Origin: Bacteroidia bacterium
GTDB lineage: Bacteria > Bacteroidota > Bacteroidia > Bacteroidales > Azobacteroidaceae
Direction of reading: 5' to 3'
Length of the DNA stretch: 36,099 bases
Assembly (NCBI GenBank): GCA_025999115.1
Contig: BNWW01000021.1
Location: 1 to 36,099, forward strand
In this document: piece by piece, positions 1-8,223 of the stretch
How the letters are laid out: every line of letters begins with the position of its first letter
How positions within the stretch are numbered: the first letter of the stretch is position 1
Notes under the pieces: generated by a model
The model's input: the letters and a program-made list of their open reading frames with translations, nothing else
Database searches by the model: none
Told to the model about the DNA's origin: nothing
Translations under genes and position numbers: made by a program

Positions 1-106
1 ATAAAAGTGGCGCAGCTACGCTGCTATGGGTTTGTGTATGCCCTTATTACCGTGCGCTTACGCACACGGCTACAAAGATGTTGGCGCTATGCGCCTTTCA
101 TAAACA

Positions 107-166
107 CATGGTTTTGCTGCTGATCCCATGGTTTTGCTGCTGATCCCATGGTTTTGCTGCTGACCC
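107..166. repeat. Three tandem copies of a 20-bp unit
   Basis: The unit CATGGTTTTGCTGCTGATCC is repeated head-to-tail at 107-126, 127-146 and 147-166. The first two copies are identical and the third differs by one base (GACCC in place of GATCC). There are no spacers, so it is not a CRISPR array. Confidence 0.9.
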
Positions 167-255
167 GTTCGTACCCCGCACTGCGCTAACGCTTGTACGG
201 GGTTATCAAAATTGCACCCCATACGGGGTGGAGCAGTTTTTCCACCTACCCGTAT

Positions 256-282
256 GTCATTGCGGATTCGACCCGCAATGAC
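256..282. repeat. Palindromic extragenic element
   Basis: A perfect 10-bp stem (GTCATTGCGG at 256-265, complement at 273-282) encloses a 7-base loop. The form resembles dispersed extragenic palindromes. No T-tract follows on either side. Confidence 0.7.
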
Positions 283-306
283 AATAGGCGGCGCTATATT
301 TTGTAA

Positions 307-555
307 TAAAAGATATTGCTTATCCCCTTCGGTCAAGTTTGTGTTTTTTTGTCCTGAAAGGACAGAATTTTCATAACCGCATACAAGCGATAGCGCAGTT
401 TGCGGTAAGTAGCAAGAGCCCTTTCTTCTGCCTTTCAGGCAGTCGCATATATACTGTTTTTCACCGCAGGTCAACGACCTGCGGTTATGAAAATTCTGCC
501 TTTCAGGCAATTTACTTGACCAAAGGGGGATAAGCAGTTAAAAGATATTGTTTAT
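307..555. repeat. MITE-like structure: inverted repeat flanked by 17-bp direct repeats
   Basis: Outer direct repeats TAAAAGATATTG(C/T)TTAT lie at 307-323 and 539-555 (16 of 17 bases match). Inside them, long imperfect inverted arms lie at 317-381 and 480-536. Their innermost 28-29 bases (353-381 and 480-507) differ by one inserted base, and their outer ends (317-337 and 515-536) by one indel and one substitution. The 98-base centre has its own hairpin at 428-442 and shares a second one at 463-485 with the right arm. No transposase is encoded. The right direct repeat begins 5 bp after the GH128 stop codon. Confidence 0.65.
463..485. repeat. Perfect 10-bp hairpin in the centre of the inverted-repeat structure
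   Basis: ACCGCAGGTC (463-472) pairs perfectly with 476-485 around a 3-base loop. It is the strongest short hairpin downstream of the GH128 gene and may help end or protect that transcript. It has no U-tract, so I do not call it a simple intrinsic terminator. Confidence 0.7.
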
Positions 556-559
556 ACTT

Positions 560-3349
560 TTACAACTTCAATATTTTAGTCGATTGATCATTTATACAGA
601 CCACGTACCAACCTTTTTCCAAACAACTTACATCAATTTGTCTGATTTTTCCGCTTTCCACTTTTACCAAAACGCCTTGAGAATTGTAGATTTGAACTTT
701 TATGTCTTCATCATTTTCATTCTCAATATACAAAATATCAACCACCGGATTGGGACAAATCTTTAATTTATTTGCTGTTGTTGATGAAATATCTTTGATA
801 GCGAACGGTTGCTCCGATTCTCCCTCAATAACCATCCATCCCACCCAGTCGGTAGGAATATCGGTTGCAATGCTTGCCGAGCGTTCTATTTGATTCAACA
901 CTTTGGCTTCCGTTCCGGTATGGGAATAAATGCGCAGATTGGAGGCATAAGTATTGTTTGCCGTTTGCTTATGGGTAAAAAACAGAGGATTTTCAATTGT
1001 TTCGTCCCAAGAGAATGTTCCCATCTTCCGTGTTAGATGCCCCACATCGTCGATTTTTCCTGTGTAAATTCGCTTTCCCTCAATCACGCCGCTGCCTTCG
1101 CTCAAAGCAATGTAATGAATCGTTTCCGTTGGAATGGTGTAGGTTTGCGCTGCTTCTTTGCGCAGGCAAATCTCAAATCCGGAAGTGGTTACATTGCGGA
1201 TATGAATGGAAGTCGCTGTTGAAGAAGAGTTTGTAACCTGTGTTGGAATGATGATGGGCGGCTCGCTAAAATAACCGTTCTGCACATCGAAAGTTACGGG
1301 TTTCCATGTTCCGTCGGCAGTAGTTTGTCCTGCGCAGGCATCAATCCCTTCAAAATTGTAAGTTCCTGATGGCAAAACCAAGTACGCGAGATTTTCGGAA
1401 TAAGATAAGGGCGAGGTAACATACTTCCATGGATACAGTTTGAATCTCATTTGAGCATTAGCAAGCGACTGTATACGGTTGCTCATCAATACCGAAACAT
1501 TATTGTTGCCCGGCGTTCCCAAAACAGCCACAGGCGGTGTGTTGAATGTTTGCCCGAAATACATGGTAGTCCAGTCGGTAGAAATTATTTTTATGTCACC
1601 AAACTGGACGTTGCCGGGTGCGCTTACCACAAACGACACTTCATTGCTTGGCTTACTTGTCGTACCTGCCCGGTCTATCGCTTTCACCCGGTAAGAATGT
1701 ATACCTTGTTGAACAGTATTGACGGGAATAGCCAGTCTGGTAATAACCGGCTGGTTGCCAATGTTGGCAATAGCTGCATAATCACCCGTTCCGATTTTTT
1801 CTTCCACAACGTAGGTGAGAATCAATTCATCATACACCGAAGCCGTGAGATTGAGTTCCATTTTTGTATTGTTAGTGGTAATGGCGCTGCTTGTAACCAC
1901 AGGCGCCGGAAGACGCCATGTGGGCAAATATTCCTTGTGTCTTTTGAAAGCCGGTTGCGATTTATCGTCCCTGAAATATTCTCCGGCAGGGGTTAATGCA
2001 CGGTTGCTGTAGTCGGAATTGGTAACAATCATTCGCGCTGTTTCCACCCAGTTGTAAAGCGATTGCCTTTCGATAAAAGAGGTGGTATCCATTACCTGCA
2101 AAATCGCCGTAATGTCGCGCAACTGTTTTTGCCGGTTTGCTTCAGTGTCTGAAAGCGATTTGGGACTTGAAGTTGAAGATTGATCGCGGTCCCAGCCGCC
2201 TTCGTTTGTCCAGTTGGCGCCATTATTCCATTCGGTTATCCAGACAGGGCGTCCGGTGCGCTCGTGGATATATTTCAGGTCGCTGTACCATGCCTGCGGC
2301 GATTTTCCGCCCCAATAAGCGTGCCACGCAACAAAGTCCACACGGTAGTTCAGCCGGTCACATTCGTCGATAAACTGGAATAGCCAGTTCCAATCCGTAC
2401 AAGCAGGCGAGCCTACGCGCAAGCCCGATTCCAGCATTTTAGGCCATTCTGCAATGGCGGTAGCAACGGTTATGGCTTTTTCGCCGTTATCGTCTTTGTG
2501 CTGTTCGGGGTGATCGGGTTCATTCAGTCCCAAGAGATGGGTTACGTTGGTCTTGTTATTAATAGCGCTCCAGTTTCCGTTCAGTTTGTTCCACATCGGT
2601 ACAAATTCATAATTGGTTTGGCTGTTGTTGCCTGCGCCCCAATTATTCCACCACGTAGATTGCGTTAATTGAACATATCCGTCATTGCTGCCGCAAACGC
2701 CTTTTACCGAAGGATTATACCATTTGAGAACCCGGATAAAAGAAACGGTTTGGTCTAATTCGGGCTGCACCTGCGAAATTTCCAAGTCAGCCTCATCGGC
2801 AATGAATACCCGGCTGAATCCGCGCCCGTTGGAAGCAGTGGCAAATGTCGCCATATATCCTCTTTTGAGCTTGAAAGAACGGATTTTATTATCCATTGTT
2901 CCCAATGGTTTGTGGTAATTGACGTTGTATTGCTGACTATTGCCTGTAAACCCCGGCGCATCAAACGCCTGCAAAGGACTGAGCGATGAGGAATGTGGAA
3001 TGACAACTGTTCCCTGCACATAGACTTCTACGCGCACATTGGTTCCATTTACAGCTTGTGCATTGCCTGCTTTCACATACTGCAACCAATTGTTGATGAC
3101 GTCGCTTGGACGAAGGTTGTCAAAAAACAACCACGCATTTTCCGTTGCCAGTGTAATCGTACTGTTGCTCAGCGGCGTTGCCGCAGTGAGGTGCAAATCG
3201 GCTTTGTCGGAAACCGTAACCGCACTGTTGGCATAAGATGCAACACTTGTTTTTCCCGCAAGGATAACAACCTCCTCTGCATAAGCAGATATGGAGAAAA
3301 CGACTGATATAAAAGTCGTAAAAAAGAAATTTTTCATGAAATTATTCAT
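560..3349 (-). CDS. GH128-like (Asl1-like) endo-glycanase with accessory domains and T9SS tail
   Basis: The product has 929 residues. The start at 3349 gives MNNFMKNFFF; a second ATG at 3337 also precedes the signal peptide, which ends near SAYA. Residues about 26-190 form a beta-rich N-terminal domain. Residues about 200-475 resemble the Asl1-like TIM barrel (Glyco_hydro_cc, GH128, endo-beta-1,3-glucanases): Glu277 in LLGLNEPDHPEQ is the likely acid/base and Glu373 in VWITEWNNGANW the nucleophile, with DFVAWHAYWGG between. An Fn3-like domain (about 485-575) follows. Then come two similar beta-sandwich units (about 580-750; MYFGQTFNTPPVAVLG and FSEPPIIIPTQVTNSS), possibly H-type-lectin-like. 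The last 70 residues are a T9SS sorting domain (KLKICPNPVVDILYI, KVQIYNSQGVLVKV, KGWYVVCI). It probably cuts beta-1,3-glucan outside the cell to feed the SusCD pairs; this is the only enzyme in the locus. Confidence 0.85.
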   Translation of the reverse strand: MNNFMKNFFFTTFISVVFSISAYAEEVVILAGKTSVASYANSAVTVSDKADLHLTAATPLSNSTITLATENAWLFFDNLRPSDVINNWLQYVKAGNAQAVNGTNVRVEVYVQGTVVIPHSSSLSPLQAFDAPGFTGNSQQYNVNYHKPLGTMDNKIRSFKLKRGYMATFATASNGRGFSRVFIADEADLEISQVQPELDQTVSFIRVLKWYNPSVKGVCGSNDGYVQLTQSTWWNNWGAGNNSQTNYEFVPMWNKLNGNWSAINNKTNVTHLLGLNEPDHPEQHKDDNGEKAITVATAIAEWPKMLESGLRVGSPACTDWNWLFQFIDECDRLNYRVDFVAWHAYWGGKSPQAWYSDLKYIHERTGRPVWITEWNNGANWTNEGGWDRDQSSTSSPKSLSDTEANRQKQLRDITAILQVMDTTSFIERQSLYNWVETARMIVTNSDYSNRALTPAGEYFRDDKSQPAFKRHKEYLPTWRLPAPVVTSSAITTNNTKMELNLTASVYDELILTYVVEEKIGTGDYAAIANIGNQPVITRLAIPVNTVQQGIHSYRVKAIDRAGTTSKPSNEVSFVVSAPGNVQFGDIKIISTDWTTMYFGQTFNTPPVAVLGTPGNNNVSVLMSNRIQSLANAQMRFKLYPWKYVTSPLSYSENLAYLVLPSGTYNFEGIDACAGQTTADGTWKPVTFDVQNGYFSEPPIIIPTQVTNSSSTATSIHIRNVTTSGFEICLRKEAAQTYTIPTETIHYIALSEGSGVIEGKRIYTGKIDDVGHLTRKMGTFSWDETIENPLFFTHKQTANNTYASNLRIYSHTGTEAKVLNQIERSASIATDIPTDWVGWMVIEGESEQPFAIKDISSTTANKLKICPNPVVDILYIENENDEDIKVQIYNSQGVLVKVESGKIRQIDVSCLEKGWYVVCINDQSTKILKL

Positions 3350-3359
3350 ACAAATGTGT

Positions 3360-5021
3360 TTATTTTTCAGGGAAAGGAATAAAGAAATTCGCTTTGTCTC
3401 TCAACCGGTTTCTCACGGTTTCCGCATTGGCCGACGGCTCAGACGGGAAGTAACTTTTGGGGTTGGAAATGAATTTTTTAGCAATCATATCCGCAAGGAA
3501 ATCGCGATTGTTCGCTTCATCTTCTTTTATCCTGCGTAAAGCCACCCGCACCAAATCGGAATAGCGGTTTCCTTCAAAAGCCGTTTCCAATGCCGCTTCC
3601 TCCAGTATAACATCTTCCACAAAAAGAATGGAATCTTGCAAGGACGCCAGATTGGAGGGGAAAGTATAAGGCATTAATCCTGCGCGGCCGCGCACACCCA
3701 AGTTGTTTGCATAACTGGTGTGATTGAAATCAACGATATAAGAGCCATCCGCCGCTTCGCTTGAATTAACAATGTTGGGGTCGGCAATCGTTGCCGGCTT
3801 TAAGCCGTAGTTCAAGGCAGCCAAAGCCATGGTCGGTTTCCCCAGACGGTTGATAGCTTCTGCGTAGCGTAATGTAAATGTCGCCGCCCGCTCCAGAATA
3901 ATGCGTCCGCCGTAAATCGTATCAGTCCAGTACTTGTCAATAACAGGCGTTTCTATCTGTCCCGGAGTCGGAATAACATTCGATGAATAATATGCTGTAC
4001 CAACAGAACCATACCATCGAATATCGCCAAGCAAACTTACCGCTTCCGGCGAATGAGGGTTATTATTTTTCTGGGCGTACCAATTATCAATCGCTAATGA
4101 ACTTGCACGAACCGAAACGTCGGTAATACACATTTTCGCTACCGGATTGGAATAGCCTTTGGAACTGTGATAAATAATTCCGTTTGTTACTTCGTAGGAA
4201 TTGGAATAACCGATATATCCGGGCATGAAAATAGCAAACCAACTAGTACTAACCCCTCCATCAACATAAGTATTTGCAAACGTGCGATTGCAAATATAAA
4301 AATTGTCTTTCTCCATCATCTTTTTATAATAGGTAGCGGCTTTTTCGTAATAGCCTTCTCCTTTCCAAAGATACAAATCGCCCAGCAAAAATTCGGCGGA
4401 AGGAATGGTTCTGTCGCCTCTGGTATAAGCCGGTTCGCGGATACCTACAACAGCTTCCACCTGCGGAATCAATTCGTCAATTACCTGCTCCAGCGACAAT
4501 AACGGCTGCTTGCTCAAACCGGCTGCACTTTCCACGTCCAAAACCGGTTTGGTATAATACCGGACGGACGAATAATTTTTTGCCAACTGGAAATAAGTCC
4601 ATGCCCTGATTTTAACCGCCGCCGCATAATCCGGCAGCAAGGCGCTGTTTTTAATAACTGTATCCATGCGGGCAATAATGTAATTGCAATTATTAATAAC
4701 CGAATAATAAGGAGTTATATCGGCGTAAGGATTGTCTTTTGAAAGCGGTTCGTGGGCGTTGATTTCCCGCAAATACCGGTCGGACGATACGGTTACATCG
4801 GCGAGATCGCCCTGCAATTCGCCCAGCACAAAATAATTGCCGCCCACTTCTTGTAATTTCGACAAAACGCCGAAGATGGAATAAACGGAATCGTTGGGGC
4901 TGGCGAGCCTATGTTCATCCCCGGTTGCATATTGATTGGAATCAACGTCTAATAAATCGTTGCAAGAGGAAAGCAAAAGCGTTCCCAAAACGATGAATGA
5001 CAGCTGTTTTAATATTTTCAT
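3360..5021 (-). CDS. SusD/RagB-type surface substrate-binding lipoprotein (second pair)
   Basis: The product has 553 residues with lipobox LSSC (Cys20) followed by NDLLDVD. SusD features include YYSVINNCNYIIARMD, AAVKIRAWTYFQLAKNY, SAEFLLGDLYLWKGE, the C-terminal RIILERAATFTLRYAEAINRLG, EEAALETAFEGNRYSDLVRVAL, and the ending FFIPFPEK. It should form the lid of the SusC transporter encoded just upstream. The gap to the GH128-like enzyme downstream is 10 bp, tying transport to that enzyme. Confidence 0.94.
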   Translation of the reverse strand: MKILKQLSFIVLGTLLLSSCNDLLDVDSNQYATGDEHRLASPNDSVYSIFGVLSKLQEVGGNYFVLGELQGDLADVTVSSDRYLREINAHEPLSKDNPYADITPYYSVINNCNYIIARMDTVIKNSALLPDYAAAVKIRAWTYFQLAKNYSSVRYYTKPVLDVESAAGLSKQPLLSLEQVIDELIPQVEAVVGIREPAYTRGDRTIPSAEFLLGDLYLWKGEGYYEKAATYYKKMMEKDNFYICNRTFANTYVDGGVSTSWFAIFMPGYIGYSNSYEVTNGIIYHSSKGYSNPVAKMCITDVSVRASSLAIDNWYAQKNNNPHSPEAVSLLGDIRWYGSVGTAYYSSNVIPTPGQIETPVIDKYWTDTIYGGRIILERAATFTLRYAEAINRLGKPTMALAALNYGLKPATIADPNIVNSSEAADGSYIVDFNHTSYANNLGVRGRAGLMPYTFPSNLASLQDSILFVEDVILEEAALETAFEGNRYSDLVRVALRRIKEDEANNRDFLADMIAKKFISNPKSYFPSEPSANAETVRNRLRDKANFFIPFPEK

Positions 5022-5042
5022 ATCTGATTAAATTTTTGACAA

Positions 5043-8000
5043 TTATAAATTGATTTTAACACCCCCCATGAAAGAACGTCCCTGCGATAAAAATCCGGTA
5101 TCAATTCCTTGATACAAAGAGTAGGGCGACGAACTGAATTCGGGATCTCCACCTAAATATTTCGTGATAACAAACAAGTTTTCGGCGGAAGCAAAGACTG
5201 AAAATCCATCCAAAAATCCGAGTTTTTTCGGAAATTTCCAAGTTAATGTCAGATTTTTCAGGCGAAGGAAAGAACCGTCTTCTATCCAGCGGTCGGAGAA
5301 GCGACTGTTTCCGCGGCGGTCGTAAAAATCGGCGCGCGGCACATCGGTTACTTGCCCTTCGGCTTTCCAGCGGTTTAAGACGTGTGTCGATTGATTGAAG
5401 AAACTGATTTTGTCGTTTGACTGATTGTAAAATCCGTTCATCCCTTCGGTTTGCGCCCGCAAATGATTGTAAACATCGTTTCCGTAAACGCCTGTAAATA
5501 CGACGTCTAACAAGAATCGTTTATAGCTGAAATTCAGCGCAACCGAGCCAAAGAAATCGGGATTGGGGTCGCCGATGATCCGGCGGTCTTTTTCGTCAAT
5601 AATACCATCGCCGTTATCTTTGAAATGAATGTCTCCGGCTTCAAAGGCAAACCGGTAGCGGTCGTCATAATAAGTAGACAAATTCGCATTATGCGCTTCT
5701 TCCGCCGTTGCAAATACGCCCAGCGTTTGGTAGCCATAGAACACGCCGAGTGGTTGTCCCACCCGCGAGAGAATGGTAGCGCCGGAGTATTCATTCAAAA
5801 TATCGTTTCCTCCCGGCAATGCAGTAATTTTATTCTTGTATTTGGCAATTGAAAAGCGGGTATTCCATTTGAAATCGCGGGTATCAACGATTCGCAAGCC
5901 CAATTTCAGTTCCAATCCACGGTTTTCAAGGTTGCCGCCATTCACATAAGCGCCGGTAAAACCGGAAGCGTGGTTCAGCGGTTGAAAAGTAATTAAATCG
6001 TTGGTTTTATTCAGGTAGAAATCGGCCGAGAGCGCCACCCTTTCGTTGAAAAAAGCCACATCCAAACCAATATTGGTTTTGGTGGTCGTTTCCCATTTCA
6101 GCTTGTCGTTTTCCAAATTGGAAAGGAGAATCCCTTTCATATTCAGGTAATCGGTCGCCTGAAAATATTCGGAAGAAGCCAGATAGGAAAACCGGTCATT
6201 TCCGGTAATGCCCGCAGTCGCCCGCAATTGCAGGGCGTTCAGGCTGGGAAGCCCCGCCATAAAACTTTCAGCTGCAATGTCCCATGCTGTGCCTATTGAA
6301 GGGAAAAGCGCGTATCGCTGATTGGCGCCGGCGCGCGATGTTCCGTCTTCCGAAAGACTTACCGAAAGGCGATAACGATCTTTCAGGCTGTATGCAGCGT
6401 CTAAATAAGCGGAAACCCATTTCCAATCGTCCTGATTGCCGATTACCACTTTACCAATCATTGCTTTTTCCAGATAGGGGTTTCTCTCCTGAGAAGAATT
6501 ATGTCCCTTGCCGCCGGAGTACTCAAAGCCATTGTTTTGGTAACGCAACCCCAGATTAACATTGACACGATGAATATAATTGAATGTCTTTTTATAATTG
6601 GCTGAAAGAGAGCCGTAAATCCCGATATAGCGTGAAGTTGCATTTTGAGAAAACCGGATGGAAGTCTGTCCGATTTGGGGCAACAGTTCGCTTGCCACGC
6701 CATAATCCGGAATAAAATAGGCTTCGCTTAATTTATCATAATCGTAACTGACGGTGGCATTTAACAACCAGTCGCTACCCAAATTCAGATTCAGTTTGCC
6801 ATAGATACCCACGCGGTATTGAGCGCCTTCGCCCATGGTATTGTCCGATTGAAGGACAGCCGGATTACTCAATCCCCAAAAATCTTCATCGGCATAAGTA
6901 GCCAATTTCACGCCCGAAGGACTGACTAAATGGGAAGCCACCAAGGGTGATTTTACCAACGAAAGAAACGAAGGCGAAGAGCGGAGTACAACGCCGTCGT
7001 CGCGCAACGTCCTGTCGGTTTGGCTGTAGGATACGCCCAAAGCCAATTGTAGCGCTTTCGACAAATCAATATCGGTGTTGAAGCGAGTGTTAAACCGGTT
7101 CATGGAGGCATTGTTCAGAGTGCTTTCGATGCTGGTATAACCCAATGAAAGGGCGTATTTAGCAATGTTGTCGCCTCCAGCTACCTGCCCGTGATAATTC
7201 TGTACCATTCCGTTGCGGAAAACCTCGTCTTGCCAGTTCGTATTGTTGTGATAGGTATAATAGTTGGGATGAGTGGGATCGTCATTCAGATAGACTTGAT
7301 CGCTGATTTGCAAGGGACTGAGGTTGGCGGTTCCCAACTGTTCGGAAGCCAGCGTCCGGTAATCGCCGGCATTCAGCACCGGCAATTGGCGCGGCGCCAT
7401 ATTGACTCCCCATGAAGCGGATGCAGCTATTTTCGACGTTTGTTCTTTTGTCCGTTTGGTTGTGATGGAAATCACTCCGTTAGCGCCTTTCACACTGTAG
7501 AGTGCATAACCGTCTTTGATTACCGTTGCGCTTTCAATGTCTTCCGGGTCAATATTCGACAAGGGGTCGATGAACGAACCGTTAAAAATGGAGAAACGGT
7601 TGGTTTCCAGCATTTCATACGGGATTCCGTCCACCACAATCAGTGGTTGCGAAGAAGCGGTCATGGAATTAAATCCCCGAAGGAAAATATTCCCGCCAAT
7701 TCCGGGCGCTCCGGAACGGATAATGGTGCGCACTTCTCCAAATTCTTCCTGCAAGCGATTTTCTAATGAAGTTCTGCCGGGATAAAATTGATTGGTCTGA
7801 TTGGACGAATAAGGCAATGCTCCTTTTTCGTAGAAAGCAGGTAATACATCGGATATTAACCGTATTTTTACGTCTTTTTTCCCTCTGGCCGGAAATTCTT
7901 TGGCCTGATATCCCCACGCTTTGACACGCAAAATGGGCGAGAAAGGCTCATTCCCTACAAGCGGCGTGCGAACCGAAAAAGTACCGTCTTCGTTTGTAAT

Positions 8001-8192
8001 AGCGCTTGCATATCCTTCACAGATAACCTCTGCGGCATTGACCGGCAATCCGGTAACCGCATCAACCACGACGCCGGTAATTGTGTTTTCATTATTGATA
8101 GCTTTTTCCTGCGCGTTCAAAGAAGATACCGTAAACGCAAAAAGGAATGTAATCACAATAAATCGACCTATTTTATTTTTTATAGCTGTCAT
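5043..8192 (-). CDS. SusC/RagA-type TonB-dependent outer-membrane transporter (second pair)
   Basis: The product has 1049 residues with a signal peptide ending near SSLNAQ. Residues about 36-112 are a carboxypeptidase-regulatory-like domain (TGVVVDAVTGLPVNAAEV, EDGTFSV). The plug follows with GAPGIGGNIFLRGFNS, LIVVDGIPYE and a diverged SusC signature at about 221-247 (SATVIKDGYALYSVKGANGV), where the usual ASAAIYG is replaced by YALYSV. A usual VVVTGYG-type linker is not obvious. The remainder is a 22-strand barrel ending GGVKINL. It is clearly different from the first SusC, so the pairs are not a recent duplication. The partner SusD starts 21 bp downstream. Confidence 0.94.
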   Translation of the reverse strand: MTAIKNKIGRFIVITFLFAFTVSSLNAQEKAINNENTITGVVVDAVTGLPVNAAEVICEGYASAITNEDGTFSVRTPLVGNEPFSPILRVKAWGYQAKEFPARGKKDVKIRLISDVLPAFYEKGALPYSSNQTNQFYPGRTSLENRLQEEFGEVRTIIRSGAPGIGGNIFLRGFNSMTASSQPLIVVDGIPYEMLETNRFSIFNGSFIDPLSNIDPEDIESATVIKDGYALYSVKGANGVISITTKRTKEQTSKIAASASWGVNMAPRQLPVLNAGDYRTLASEQLGTANLSPLQISDQVYLNDDPTHPNYYTYHNNTNWQDEVFRNGMVQNYHGQVAGGDNIAKYALSLGYTSIESTLNNASMNRFNTRFNTDIDLSKALQLALGVSYSQTDRTLRDDGVVLRSSPSFLSLVKSPLVASHLVSPSGVKLATYADEDFWGLSNPAVLQSDNTMGEGAQYRVGIYGKLNLNLGSDWLLNATVSYDYDKLSEAYFIPDYGVASELLPQIGQTSIRFSQNATSRYIGIYGSLSANYKKTFNYIHRVNVNLGLRYQNNGFEYSGGKGHNSSQERNPYLEKAMIGKVVIGNQDDWKWVSAYLDAAYSLKDRYRLSVSLSEDGTSRAGANQRYALFPSIGTAWDIAAESFMAGLPSLNALQLRATAGITGNDRFSYLASSEYFQATDYLNMKGILLSNLENDKLKWETTTKTNIGLDVAFFNERVALSADFYLNKTNDLITFQPLNHASGFTGAYVNGGNLENRGLELKLGLRIVDTRDFKWNTRFSIAKYKNKITALPGGNDILNEYSGATILSRVGQPLGVFYGYQTLGVFATAEEAHNANLSTYYDDRYRFAFEAGDIHFKDNGDGIIDEKDRRIIGDPNPDFFGSVALNFSYKRFLLDVVFTGVYGNDVYNHLRAQTEGMNGFYNQSNDKISFFNQSTHVLNRWKAEGQVTDVPRADFYDRRGNSRFSDRWIEDGSFLRLKNLTLTWKFPKKLGFLDGFSVFASAENLFVITKYLGGDPEFSSSPYSLYQGIDTGFLSQGRSFMGGVKINL

Positions 8193-8223
8193 AAATCTGT
8201 TTTTTATTATTGAGCTTTGTTTT

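Larger units (their letters stand above)
1..559. other. Gene-free, repeat-rich region after the GH128 gene
   Basis: I find no credible gene here. The longest open frames cross the repeats and have low-complexity, family-less translations. The region contains small perfect palindromes (12-24, 52-65, 83-95, 173-203, 215-230, 256-282, 428-442, 463-485), a tandem repeat, and a long inverted repeat. Transcripts of the GH128 operon would end in this structured stretch. Confidence 0.7.

Noticed and set aside
107..166. Possible CRISPR array
   Set aside because: The 20-bp units are directly joined with no spacers, only three copies exist, and no cas gene is present.
70..510. A 146-codon open frame on the minus strand
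   Set aside because: It runs across the tandem repeat, the palindromes and the inverted repeat. Its translation contains repeat-derived copies of similar peptides, no domain and no plausible start context.
1451..1996. A 181-codon plus-strand frame opposite the GH128-like gene
   Set aside because: It is a shadow of the coding strand with Cys/Arg/His-rich composition and no recognisable domain.
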